From Bacteroidota bacterium (GTDB lineage: Bacteria > Bacteroidota > Ignavibacteria > UBA10030), in contig JALONQ010000009.1 of NCBI GenBank assembly GCA_025454835.1, positions 30,192 through 94,191 of the forward strand: DNA of 64,000 nt. Reading direction: 5' to 3'. The notes beneath the pieces are model-generated. The model worked only from the letters and a program-made list of their open reading frames with translations, was not told the origin of the DNA and did not search any database. A program made the translations under genes and the position numbers. Below, piece after piece: positions 1 to 8,381 of this stretch (positions are counted from its first letter, which is position 1; the number at the start of each line of letters is the position of its first letter).

Positions 1-1011
1 CTGCACATCGAGCACCCAATAGCAGCATGCAAAGACCACCAGCGCCAGTCCAGCCATGAAGACGGCATACGTGCTGCTCCAAACCGGTTTGTTGATCGGC
101 ATCCAGTTGTCCATGATGAGGCCGGCCAGGATCAACAGACTGCCGGCGAAGAACATCCATGCGGTCTTCTCTTCCCGCGTGCGCTGGCTCCGAAGGAAGA
201 GACCCGTGAAAGCCCCGAACATCAGGGTCGCAATGGCCGGAATGGTGCTGAAGATCCCCTCAGGGTCGAAGCCCTTCACGGGAGCCCCTCGCCAGGTATG
301 TCCGGCCAGCAGGTTCGAGTCGATGTACCAGGCCAAATGTCCGGGAGCGGTCCAGACGCCAGCCCCATATCCGGGCACCGGCACGAACGCGACTGCCAGC
401 CAATAGCCGACGAGCAGGAAGATGGTGATGACCATCTGCGCTAGGGTGGAGGTGTAGAGCATGAGCAGTCCGCCGATGAGGTAGCAGACGGCGATGCGCT
501 GCAGGACGCCCGGAATGCGGATCGTGTTCAAACCGGTGAGGGTGAGCAGGTCGGGGGCCATGAGCGGTATGGCGGCCAGAAAGATGCCGATAGCGCCATA
601 GACCCACACCATCGTCCGCGCCGGGGGGATGGCGACCCACTTCCGGATCTGCAGGATCGTATAGACAAGCCCCGCCACCCAGAACATGAACAGGCTCAGA
701 TGCGGCACGCCGGCGAGAAACAGACCCAGAAAGAAAATGACCCCGGCGCGCCAGACGACATGGCCGGCGAGTTCACGAGGGGTTCCTCCTTTCTCGATGC
801 GCTTGGCAAACGAAAGCATCATGGCCACGCCGACGATCCAAAGGAAAAAGGGGAAGACGGTGTCGGTGTAGGTCCAGCCGTCCCACGCTTTGTGCTTCCA
901 CGGAGCGTAGATGTGCCCCCAATCTCCCGGATTGTTCACGAGCATCATCCCGGCGATGGTCGCGCCGCGAAAGACGTCGAGGGAGAGCAATCGGCCGGAG
1001 GGTGCGCTCAT
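1..1011 (-). CDS. HGSNAT-like / DUF5009 membrane acyltransferase (3' end off window)
   Basis: Open frame from an ATG at 1011 to the left edge, so the C-terminus is missing. The protein starts MSAPSGRLLSLDVFRG and continues with a PFFLWIVGVAM helix, the hallmark start of the heparan-alpha-glucosaminide N-acetyltransferase-like family (COG4299/DUF5009). About eight hydrophobic helices follow in the visible 337 residues. Members are multi-pass inner-membrane proteins thought to move acyl groups onto sugars; the bacterial substrate is not known. It starts 8 bp after the stop of the sorting-domain protein upstream and may be cotranscribed with it. Family assignment is firm; the function is inferred. 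Confidence 0.85.
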   Translation of the reverse strand, partial: MSAPSGRLLSLDVFRGATIAGMMLVNNPGDWGHIYAPWKHKAWDGWTYTDTVFPFFLWIVGVAMMLSFAKRIEKGGTPRELAGHVVWRAGVIFFLGLFLAGVPHLSLFMFWVAGLVYTILQIRKWVAIPPARTMVWVYGAIGIFLAAIPLMAPDLLTLTGLNTIRIPGVLQRIAVCYLIGGLLMLYTSTLAQMVITIFLLVGYWLAVAFVPVPGYGAGVWTAPGHLAWYIDSNLLAGHTWRGAPVKGFDPEGIFSTIPAIATLMFGAFTGLFLRSQRTREEKTAWMFFAGSLLILAGLIMDNWMPINKPVWSSTYAVFMAGLALVVFACCYWVLDVQ

Positions 1012-1019
1012 GACGAGCC

Positions 1020-3713
1020 TCATTTGAGAAGGAGCATCTTCTGCAGGGCGCGGTCGGTTCCAGCCGCGACCGACACAATATACACACCGCTTGGCAGACG
1101 GTCAGCATCAAATCGAACGCGATGCAGACCGGCGGTTTGCGGGCCTTCCACGAGCGTTGCTACGACGCGTCCTAGAAGATCGGTCACTCGAACGGTCGCG
1201 TGTGCCTCCTTCGGCAACGCATACTCGATTGTCGTCGAGGGATTGAAGGGATTCGGATAGTTGTGGCGTAGCGAAAAGACGGACGGGATCTCAGAGGCCG
1301 GATCGTCTTTCACGCCAACCGGGATGGTTGGATTCGCCTTACCAGTACGGCGTGCGTTGGCCATGTACATCGGCCATGGCGTGGCGTTGGGATTGTAGGA
1401 GCCGGGGGGGAATTCGACGTTGACAAAGGTGGAACGTTGGGGCTGTTCCTGATAGACCCGGTAGAGCAAGTCGAGAGCGCCGTCGTCGTCGAAGTCGCCA
1501 AGCACTGGCGTATCGTAGGTGCGATTTCCAAGGAATACCGGATACCCGTCAACGATATCGCCGTCCGATCGGAAGATCGTTAACATCCCATTCGCGCCGA
1601 AGACCAACAACTCGACCGAATTGTCGCCATCGATCGATGCCGCGAGAATAGATGGCGTGGGTTCGAACAGAAGATCATCGACGACGGGTGGGTTGGAGTT
1701 CGACTGGCGTCGAACTTGGATCCGGTAGTTCTCGGGGAGGATCCGTGGCCAGCCCGGGATCGTCTGGCCTTGTCGATTCACGGCATTGATCCGTATCACC
1801 GAAGACGTAACCTCCCGCTGAGCGTAGATCATGTCTTCTCTGCCATCGCCGTCAAGGTCGGCGACGATGGGAGGCCGGTTGATGGTACCTGATGTCAGTC
1901 TCGGGAACCCCGGAATGACCTTCGCTGAATCGTCGACGACGTACAGATGCGAATTTCCCAGAACGAGGAACTCTGACAGAGGGTCGTCGTCGATCTGGAT
2001 GGGTAGAACCCACCGCAGCGATGTTGTTGCCAGCACCATGGGGTATCCGGTCGTCGCCTGACCGACAGTATTGAAGACCGTGATAGTATTGGTGCTGGCG
2101 CTGACCACCTCGGGGCGTTCGTCTCCGGAGGTGTTCATAGGTAGCGCCGCGTGGACTTGCGGGAGTTGAAAGAGCGACGTCAACATCATCCGGTGATCCC
2201 GCACGACTCCGGAAGAAGTCTGTGCGAATCCCCAGATGTCCAACGTGTCATCACCGTTCATGTCGAAGAGCGACATCTCCTCTACCGAGAGCGATCCACC
2301 GAGGATCTCTGGAGGACCCATCTCAGGTCGGGTGATGACACCAGAGCTGAGTACGAGTTCGGTAGAGCCGTCACCATCGAGGTCCGCGGCCGCCGATCGA
2401 CTGGCTCCTCCGCTCGGCATGCCATACCCCGAGAGCGTATCCAGGCTTGCCGAAGCAACCAAACCGTCGACAAGAGGGAGAAGCGCTGCTCCTGACATGC
2501 TCCGATAGGTCAGCAGGTCCAATGGCCATGCGGTGACGCTGCTCCATGGATCGCTCTGCCTCAGGAGGGTGTGCCGCAGAGCAGTGCCCGACGGAAGACT
2601 GGCGGTCTGGATCGGCAAGCGGCTTCTGGATGTCGTCATCACGATCGTGTCCTCGACGACGGCCAACCGCAGGAATCCATACCGTGCGCCCGCAGACAAC
2701 AGCGAAGCCGGGATCCGGGTCATTTGTGTGTCTGCCGGCAACAGGTCCAAGACGCGCACCCAACTCCGGCCGCTGTCGGGAGACCAGTCAATGCGTCTTG
2801 AGAACGTTCGGCCGTGTCGAGACGTGGCCCGTGAAAGAAATGAGATCGAATCATTGCTGGCTGGAAAAGCGAGGGGCGGATAGGTTGAAACGTGTTCGCC
2901 CCCACCTGGAGTTACGAGATCGGCGAAGCGGTTGACAAAGTTGCTGACGACGCCAGCCGCCGCACCGGAAAGACCAACGGTGTCCGGCGCGATCCGGACT
3001 GTGTACGTTCCGTCGGGAAGATCTGCCGTGCGCCACCGATATGTGCCATTGTTGGGTGCACCCGCGGCAATGCTGATCGAACCGCCCGACGGAGTCTCGG
3101 CGCTGATGCTGACCGTCTTCGACGCATCCCACAGGGCCGTGGTCCAGGTGATTGTCTGAAACTGCGATGTGTCCACAGGAGGAGCGCTTACGGCGGCGGT
3201 CAAGACCATGGGCCGGGTTGTCTGGGCGATCAACTGGATCTCCATTAACGCCGTCGAGAACAACTGATCCATAGCCGTAAGGGTGAATTCAAACCATCGA
3301 AATGTCCTAACCGAAGTGGGATAATCGACGATGGCCGTATCATTCTGTGGGATCTGGAACCACGGAGTCCATGCGACGGCATCATTACTCGTCCTAACGA
3401 CGAAGGCTCTTGGTCTGAAATCCTTGGCGAAGGTGTGGATCTTCACGCGCTCGATTGCAGTTGTATCGCCAAGGTCGATGATGATCCGCGTGTCGGCATT
3501 ACCGGGCAAGATCTCGAAAAGACTCGAGACGCTAATAATGTTGTCAACGAGCTTGGAGGGATTGGAGTAGTTGTTGGAAATGAGGGCTGGATCAGGATTG
3601 CCGTACACCACCGTGACCGGCCTCCCAAGCGCGGCGTTATACGTCACCTGGGCAAAGCCGACGGAGAAGAGCAGGAAGAGAGAAACGAGGAGAGGTCGAA
3701 TGAAATATGGCAT
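1020..3713 (-). CDS. T9SS-sorted secreted FG-GAP/VCBS repeat protein
   Basis: 897 residues. A signal peptide (about 1-21, ending GFAQ) is followed by a discoidin-like N-terminal region (about 25-165). A beta-rich middle leads to FG-GAP/VCBS-type calcium-binding repeats (about 430-790) recognised by the motifs DLDGDGSTEL, DMNGDDTLD, DLDGDGRED and DFDDDGALD. The last 80 residues are a type A sorting domain of the type IX secretion system: YPNPFNPSTTIEYALP, then DLLGRVV and a terminal KMLLLK. The protein is therefore predicted to cross the outer membrane through T9SS and to be anchored or released at the surface. The ligand is unknown; FG-GAP plus discoidin suggests carbohydrate or surface adhesion (inference). 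Confidence 0.9.
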   Translation of the reverse strand: MPYFIRPLLVSLFLLFSVGFAQVTYNAALGRPVTVVYGNPDPALISNNYSNPSKLVDNIISVSSLFEILPGNADTRIIIDLGDTTAIERVKIHTFAKDFRPRAFVVRTSNDAVAWTPWFQIPQNDTAIVDYPTSVRTFRWFEFTLTAMDQLFSTALMEIQLIAQTTRPMVLTAAVSAPPVDTSQFQTITWTTALWDASKTVSISAETPSGGSISIAAGAPNNGTYRWRTADLPDGTYTVRIAPDTVGLSGAAAGVVSNFVNRFADLVTPGGGEHVSTYPPLAFPASNDSISFLSRATSRHGRTFSRRIDWSPDSGRSWVRVLDLLPADTQMTRIPASLLSAGARYGFLRLAVVEDTIVMTTSRSRLPIQTASLPSGTALRHTLLRQSDPWSSVTAWPLDLLTYRSMSGAALLPLVDGLVASASLDTLSGYGMPSGGASRSAAADLDGDGSTELVLSSGVITRPEMGPPEILGGSLSVEEMSLFDMNGDDTLDIWGFAQTSSGVVRDHRMMLTSLFQLPQVHAALPMNTSGDERPEVVSASTNTITVFNTVGQATTGYPMVLATTSLRWVLPIQIDDDPLSEFLVLGNSHLYVVDDSAKVIPGFPRLTSGTINRPPIVADLDGDGREDMIYAQREVTSSVIRINAVNRQGQTIPGWPRILPENYRIQVRRQSNSNPPVVDDLLFEPTPSILAASIDGDNSVELLVFGANGMLTIFRSDGDIVDGYPVFLGNRTYDTPVLGDFDDDGALDLLYRVYQEQPQRSTFVNVEFPPGSYNPNATPWPMYMANARRTGKANPTIPVGVKDDPASEIPSVFSLRHNYPNPFNPSTTIEYALPKEAHATVRVTDLLGRVVATLVEGPQTAGLHRVRFDADRLPSGVYIVSVAAGTDRALQKMLLLK

Positions 3714-3854
3714 ACGGATACTCCGGCGTGGACATACTACAACCTTGAAGACGTGTGCGGCACGTCCCGCAAACCGCCCGCGCTGACCTGCGGGCGGCCG
3801 AAGGCCGAACGTCGTGTCCAGCGCGTTGTCAGGCCGTACGGCAGCCGATTGCGG

Positions 3855-4346
3855 CTACTTGGCCTTCGCCTTCTTGTGCTCCGCCATGATTCGGGCGTGC
3901 TCCTCACTCATCACCTTGTGGTCGGTTTCCAACTGCTGATGCTCCTTGAGCATCGCCTCGTGATCCGCTTTCATCCGCTCGTGGTCGGCGCGGATCTGAT
4001 CGGCGGACGCCGTGCCGTCATCGTGCTTCTTCTCGAGCTCCGCGTGGGCGGCTACGAGGTCGGCGTGCTTCTTCACCAGCGCCTGGTGGGCCGTGGTGAT
4101 CTGCTCATGCTTCTGCACCACCTCGGCGTGACCGGGCAACGCTTTGCGGAGCAGCACGTCGTGTTCGGCTTTCAAGCGGGCGTGCTCGGCCTGCATGGCG
4201 TCGTGCGCCTTCTGGAGCGTCTCGTGCTCTGCCGTCATGCGGGCGTGCTCGGCGTCGAGCTGGGCGTCGAGCTCCTTGCGGCCATCGGAGCAGGCGAGGC
4301 ACATGCTCGTGAGCAGCACCAGGGCGATCAGGTGAAGGGTCTTCAT
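3855..4346 (-). CDS. Lipoprotein with histidine-bearing heptad coiled coil
   Basis: 163 residues. The start at 4346 is chosen because GGAGGA lies just upstream and the following MKTLHLIALVLLTSMCLAC is a lipoprotein signal, with the probable acylated Cys at 19. Longer in-frame starts add no signal. The rest is almost pure helix built from seven-residue units such as AEHARMT, AEHETLQ, KAHDAMQ, ADHERMK and TDHKVMS, with His at the same heptad position in nearly all units and one break near KHDDGTASA. This predicts an elongated envelope coiled coil carrying a stripe of histidines, possibly metal- or proton-responsive (inference). I do not recognise a named family. Confidence 0.8.
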   Translation of the reverse strand: MKTLHLIALVLLTSMCLACSDGRKELDAQLDAEHARMTAEHETLQKAHDAMQAEHARLKAEHDVLLRKALPGHAEVVQKHEQITTAHQALVKKHADLVAAHAELEKKHDDGTASADQIRADHERMKADHEAMLKEHQQLETDHKVMSEEHARIMAEHKKAKAK

Positions 4347-4702
4347 GGGGTCCTCCGTCAGTGTATAGGGAATCAACAACAGCGGATGAGGTAATCCTAT
4401 CGTCGTTGTGGAGGTGCGGCGAGGTTCTGTGCGCTCTCCGGGCCTAACAGGGGGTTGGGCGGAACGGACCGGCGAATGTTGCCCCCGGGGCTGACGGCAC
4501 TCGAGGAAGCACAACGCCCTCTGCGTCACGTGAGACAGATCAGCGTACGCGCAATTTTCTGCGATGTCAACGGAGGAACGCTGCGTTCAGCAACATGTTC
4601 CCAAGAACGGGAAGAGCGAAGAAGCTGTGGTGGGAATTGTCTTGAAGAGGCCGATAAGATCTGACTCAACGCAAGGACATTGCGGTCGTTGCTCTCGCCG
4701 CG

Positions 4703-4742
4703 CCTGCCCGCCGCTCCCGAGACCTTCAGCGGTCAGGCGGGC
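4703..4742. repeat. Small GC-rich palindromic element
   Basis: Imperfect inverted repeat whose left arm reads CCTGCCCGCCGCT and right arm AGCGGTCAGGCGGG. It belongs to the same CCTGCC...GGCAGG class of small palindromes seen at 43695, 56349 and inside the attC sites. It is not followed by a T run, so a terminator role is unproven. Confidence 0.45.
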
Positions 4743-4764
4743 GCGAAACGATCATCGTCTGGCG

Positions 4765-4860
4765 TTACCAGGCGGTGCCAGATCGCAAGAAGACGACAGC
4801 GAACCAGCCCAAGAGCAGGACGATGGCGATGCCGATGCGGTATCTCTGGTTTTCAGTCAT
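4765..4860 (-). CDS. Possible 31-residue single-pass membrane peptide
   Basis: ATG at 4860. The peptide begins MTENQRYRIGIAIVLLLGWF and consists of a charged N-terminus, about 20 hydrophobic residues and a short basic tail, a believable single transmembrane segment. There is no clear Shine-Dalgarno sequence and no recognised family, so this could be chance. Confidence 0.25.
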   Translation of the reverse strand: MTENQRYRIGIAIVLLLGWFAVVFLRSGTAW

Positions 4861-5000
4861 GAGTCTGGCGTCTAAGGCCCAAACAAGATAGAGACAAATT
4901 CGGGGAACGGCAAAGCAGAGTCCCATCTTGCTCCCGCGCAGGTCACCCCGCCGAAACCTTCCCCATCCTTCCACCTCCCACCTTCAACCTTACCCCGGCC

Positions 5001-6242
5001 CTACCAGAGACCCATCCACCCCCAATACACCGCCGTCTGCGCGATCGTCAGCGGCACGCCGATCTTTGCGAATTCCCAAAATGTTACCGTCGCATGCGAG
5101 CGTCGTTCGGCATTCTGAATGACGATGATATTGCTCGCCGCGCCGAGGATGAACACGTTGCCGGCAATGGTGCTTCCGGCCGCGAGCGCCATGAGTTCAC
5201 GCTCGCCTCCTCCGGCGCTCAACAACAGCGGCTGCACCAGCGCGACCAGCGGAACATTCGAGATCGCCTGGCTCAGCAACACGCTCACGCTCAGCACGCT
5301 CTCAACAGCAACCAGCCGTACATCCCACCGCCGCATCAGATCCTGGAAGAACCCGGTCTCCCACACGCTTTCCATCAACATGAACATCGCGGCGAAGAAC
5401 GCCAGCGTCGGCCAATCGATGCGCCGCAGGATCTGCCAGCGTTGACGCGTACCGAGCAGAACGGGAAGAGCCGAAGCCAGCGCGATCACCGTCAACGGCA
5501 ACTCGAACGACCATCCGAATGCCACGCCCAGCACTTTAATGGCCACGAGGGCCACGATCATCTGCAGCGAAAGCCGGGAGAGCAACGCCAGGTGGTGGTC
5601 GTGGATCGGCTCCTGAGAGTGCTTCAACTCGGCCGCATGGAAATCGTCAGGGTAGTAGCGTCGCAACATCCAGAAGGCGAGCAGGAGGTTGAGTACCGTC
5701 GGAACGAACAGCCACTGAAAGAACGTCACGAACGGATCGACGATGCCGCCATGGAGGGCGATGAGGAGGTTCTGTGGATTGCCGATCGGGCTGAGGACGC
5801 TTCCGGTGGTCACGGCGATGCACAACGCGAGCAGGAGCATCGTGGGCCGCATCTCGTGCTTTTTCGCAAGCAGCAGCACGACGGGCGTTCCGATGATCGC
5901 CAGTGTGTCGTTCATCAGGAACGCCGAAGCAAACCCTGCGCCGAACAGAATGAGGAGAAGAAGTCCGTTCCGGGTCGTGGAGCGGCGGAAGTAGTGGTAG
6001 GAAAGATGGGAAAGATAGCCGCTGGCCTCGAGCGCGCGTCCGACGACGAACATCCCGAACAAAAAGAACATCACGTCGGCGTCGATCGACGCGAGGGCGT
6101 CTCCCGGGGAGATCGAACCAGCCGCCAGCACAGCCACGGCACCGCCGGTCATGATCTGCCAGATCTCCAGCCGCACGCTTCCCACCTGCCGGATGGCGAT
6201 GAGGGCGAAGACAGAGGCGAGGATGAGGACGGGGAAAGGCAT
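5001..6242 (-). CDS. ArsB/NhaD superfamily (SLC13-like) permease
   Basis: 413 residues with about eleven hydrophobic helices and a hydrophilic loop near 205-215. The segment FLMNDTLAIIGTP followed by TTGSVLSPIGNPQN (about 110-160) is the conserved first half-repeat of the ArsB/NhaD/CitM ion transporter superfamily; a second repeat, containing QAISNVPLVAL and AAGSTIAGNVFILGAASN, lies near 330-380. These carriers move anions such as dicarboxylate, citrate or arsenite, or exchange Na+ for H+; the substrate cannot be read from sequence. It stands alone between two intergenic repeat tracts. Confidence 0.85.
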   Translation of the reverse strand: MPFPVLILASVFALIAIRQVGSVRLEIWQIMTGGAVAVLAAGSISPGDALASIDADVMFFLFGMFVVGRALEASGYLSHLSYHYFRRSTTRNGLLLLILFGAGFASAFLMNDTLAIIGTPVVLLLAKKHEMRPTMLLLALCIAVTTGSVLSPIGNPQNLLIALHGGIVDPFVTFFQWLFVPTVLNLLLAFWMLRRYYPDDFHAAELKHSQEPIHDHHLALLSRLSLQMIVALVAIKVLGVAFGWSFELPLTVIALASALPVLLGTRQRWQILRRIDWPTLAFFAAMFMLMESVWETGFFQDLMRRWDVRLVAVESVLSVSVLLSQAISNVPLVALVQPLLLSAGGGERELMALAAGSTIAGNVFILGAASNIIVIQNAERRSHATVTFWEFAKIGVPLTIAQTAVYWGWMGLW

Positions 6243-6261
6243 GGTCAGACGGAGGGCAATG

Positions 6262-6388
6262 GAAGTAAGCAGTAGGCAGGTACAATCAGGTCCGGGGCAG
6301 GCGAAAGACCCGGGACAAAGATCTCGGGATCTTGATCAGGGCTTTCCACCTGACACGACCTGAACGAATCCTGCTTACTGCCTACTCG
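6262..6388. repeat. Long inverted-repeat element overlapping a gene end
   Basis: The left arm (about 6262-6293) reads AGTAAGCAGTAGGCAGG then ATCAGGTC. The right arm (about 6357-6388) is its near reverse complement, with CCTGCTTACTGCCTACT. The central part holds a smaller CCCGGG / GATC-rich inverted segment. The right arm extends into the stop codon (6382) of the dipeptidase gene, so the element supplies that gene's last bases and could fold as a 3' hairpin. Confidence 0.6.
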
Positions 6389-7440
6389 TTCTCAAGTTCC
6401 TCAAAGGACACCACTCCGATCATCCACCGATCCCATCCCGCAAAGTCAAAATGCCACCATTCCCACTCGTATTGCGTGAATCCTTCCCGCTCAAGGGCGG
6501 CCTTCAGCAGCTCGCGATGCCAGCGCTGGAGAGACGTCCCGCCGGGGTAGTGGGGAAACGCGCGTTCGGAGAATTCATCATACCCGCCGACCATGTCGGC
6601 CGGAACGCCGGTGCCCAAATGGTAGAGCGTGGCATCGATGGCGCATCCGCGATTGTGACGCGAACCCTTCGACGGGTTGGCCACGAACACTTCCTTCATG
6701 GCATCCGGCGTGGCGTCCCAGAACATCTTCGTCACCGACCAGGGACGGTAGGCGTCATGCACGAGCAGTCCGTAACCATATGCGCGGAGCCATGCGTGCG
6801 CCCTCACTGCCGCCTCGGCCGCGGGGCGCTGCAGGTATGCGCGGGACAGCGAATAGAACTGTTGTCCCATGAAGTTGTTCGTCGAGGCGTATCGGATATC
6901 GTAGCGGATGGTCGAGTCGAGGGAATGCAGCTCGACGAGATCGGTGGGCCTGAAGGTGCCCTGTTCCACGGGTGGTTTGGCCGCCTTCGCGCGATGGATC
7001 AACTCCTCTCCGGAAAAGAGCGGATCGATGCGGAATGTCACGCCGTCCTCCTCTGCAAGCGGCCGGCGACGAAAGGCCTGTCCATCGATAAGGATCGAAT
7101 CCGGGCGACCGACGGAGGACCCGTGGACCGTCACTCTGCGGGCACCGGAAAACGATGTCGAGGTCCACTCCCATTCGCGGTCCTGAGCTTTGTGAAGTGC
7201 ACCCATCGTGCCGGAGAGAGGACCCAGTTGAAGCGTTCCATTCTTCTCACCGAGCACCAGCGTGTCCGACGCAACGTACTGTCCCAGCCAGAGCTTCTGG
7301 GCTGGTGTGGCATCCGAGGGTCTGGAAGGAATCTTCTGCGCTAGGATCACCACCGGCAACATCATCGACAGAATCATGATTCCGAATGTCCAGGATGGCC
7401 CTGTCCACCATCGCTGCGTTCGCCCAACCATGTCTGCCAT
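6382..7440 (-). CDS. VanX/DdpX-type D-Ala-D-Ala dipeptidase (peptidase M15D)
   Basis: 352 residues. After a hydrophobic export signal (about 18-36, ending VVILAQ) there is an uncharacterised domain of about 125 residues, then a complete M15D domain (about 160-340). Zinc ligands and catalytic residues are visible in SRHNRGCAIDATL (His and Asp) and EWEWWHFDF (Glu-x-x-Trp-His). The family hydrolyses D-Ala-D-Ala or related dipeptides, in peptidoglycan turnover or vancomycin resistance; without vanH/vanA neighbours, cell-wall recycling is more likely here. The second ATG (7431) has the better-spaced ribosome site. The exported form with an extra N-terminal domain is longer than VanX (about 200 residues). 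Confidence 0.88.
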   Translation of the reverse strand: MADMVGRTQRWWTGPSWTFGIMILSMMLPVVILAQKIPSRPSDATPAQKLWLGQYVASDTLVLGEKNGTLQLGPLSGTMGALHKAQDREWEWTSTSFSGARRVTVHGSSVGRPDSILIDGQAFRRRPLAEEDGVTFRIDPLFSGEELIHRAKAAKPPVEQGTFRPTDLVELHSLDSTIRYDIRYASTNNFMGQQFYSLSRAYLQRPAAEAAVRAHAWLRAYGYGLLVHDAYRPWSVTKMFWDATPDAMKEVFVANPSKGSRHNRGCAIDATLYHLGTGVPADMVGGYDEFSERAFPHYPGGTSLQRWHRELLKAALEREGFTQYEWEWWHFDFAGWDRWMIGVVSFEELENE

Positions 7441-7541
7441 CCTTCCTCAATACTCGTTGTCAACCACCCAAGACCCACTACCCGATACCCATGACTTGCC
7501 ACCCAATATCGACTCCGCCTTCTCCGCCAACATTCTTTTCC

Positions 7542-8381
7542 CTAAAATCCCAACACTTCCCGCATCCTCTCGATCAGCGGCTTGATCTCCCGTCCCCAGT
7601 ATCTCCACGAGTGTCCGCCCTGAGTCTCATGGTACTCGTATCGAACGCCGCCTGCCCGAAGGGCGTCGGCAAACACCCGGTGAGCCGGCAGAAACCCTCT
7701 GAAGCCGTCCTGAATGCCTGTGACAAAATAGACGTATGGGGCCCTGCCCGTATCGGCTTCGGCAACAAGAGCAAAGAGATCGTTCCGGCGTCGGTGCTCG
7801 CTCGGCTCCGGGCCGAACGCACGGCGCAAGGTCTGGCCCAACGACGCGCTGCGATTCTGACGCACCGTGTCCTCAATGAAGCTCACGAGCGGGAACGCTC
7901 CGCTCAGGCTTCCCGCGAACCGGAACAGGTGCGGATGCTTGAACCCGTAGAGAAGCGCTCCGTAGCCCCCCATCGAAAGCCCGGCGATAGCGCGACGTGT
8001 GGTGTCGACGCGGTAGCGCGATTCAACCGCCCGCCGCAGATCGGTCACGAGGTACGATTCATATCGCTTCTGCTTTTCGGAGAAGGAATCGACGTACCAC
8101 GAATTGTCGGCGTCTGGCAAGACGACAATGAGCGGAAGATCGCGCACATACGAAGCGATCGAGGTGCGATCGGCCCAATCGCGAAACGACCCGTCGTGGC
8201 CGTGCAGGAGATAGAGGATGGGATAGCGACGGGAGCCGTCGTATTCACGCGGCAACAGAACGCCAAACCGTTTTATGGCGCCGATGGAAGGTGAGAACAC
8301 GCTGTCGACGGTCATGACATCCTGAGCCTGATTGAGCACGGAGAGGGCGAGCAGGGCGGCACACAGACGAAGCAGCCTCAT
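7542..8381 (-). CDS. Secreted esterase, alpha/beta hydrolase (esterase D / feruloyl esterase type)
   Basis: 279 residues. The start at 8381 is favoured because it overlaps the stop of the VWA gene by four bases (ATGA) and begins a signal peptide, MRLLRLCAALLALSVLNQAQ. The core contains LLHGHDGSFRDW (oxyanion region), the nucleophile elbow GLSMGGYGAL, and a late ETQGGHSWRYW that provides the catalytic His, as in S-formylglutathione hydrolase and xylan-associated esterases (PF00756). Being exported, it probably cleaves polysaccharide- or lipid-linked esters rather than S-formylglutathione. It is the last gene of the seven-gene operon starting at 17740. Confidence 0.85.
   Translation of the reverse strand: MRLLRLCAALLALSVLNQAQDVMTVDSVFSPSIGAIKRFGVLLPREYDGSRRYPILYLLHGHDGSFRDWADRTSIASYVRDLPLIVVLPDADNSWYVDSFSEKQKRYESYLVTDLRRAVESRYRVDTTRRAIAGLSMGGYGALLYGFKHPHLFRFAGSLSGAFPLVSFIEDTVRQNRSASLGQTLRRAFGPEPSEHRRRNDLFALVAEADTGRAPYVYFVTGIQDGFRGFLPAHRVFADALRAGGVRYEYHETQGGHSWRYWGREIKPLIERMREVLGF

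Larger units (their letters stand above)
4347..5000. other. Intergenic region without a convincing gene
   Basis: No open frame here has family features. It contains a small palindromic repeat (4703-4742), a weak 31-residue membrane peptide candidate (4765-4860, minus) and, at 4940-5000, a pyrimidine-rich tract ending at the stop codon of the permease gene. The 69-residue plus-strand frames have no ribosome site and look random. Confidence 0.5.

Noticed and set aside
4445..4465. GCCTAAC followed by GTTGGGC, resembling attC cores
   Set aside because: The two motifs are only a few bases apart, with none of the arms or stems of the true attC sites at 57-64 kb.
5094..6275. 393-residue open frame on the plus strand opposite the permease
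   Set aside because: High-GC antisense shadow: very rich in Arg, Gln, Glu and His with no hydrophobic core, while the minus strand codes a clear membrane transporter.
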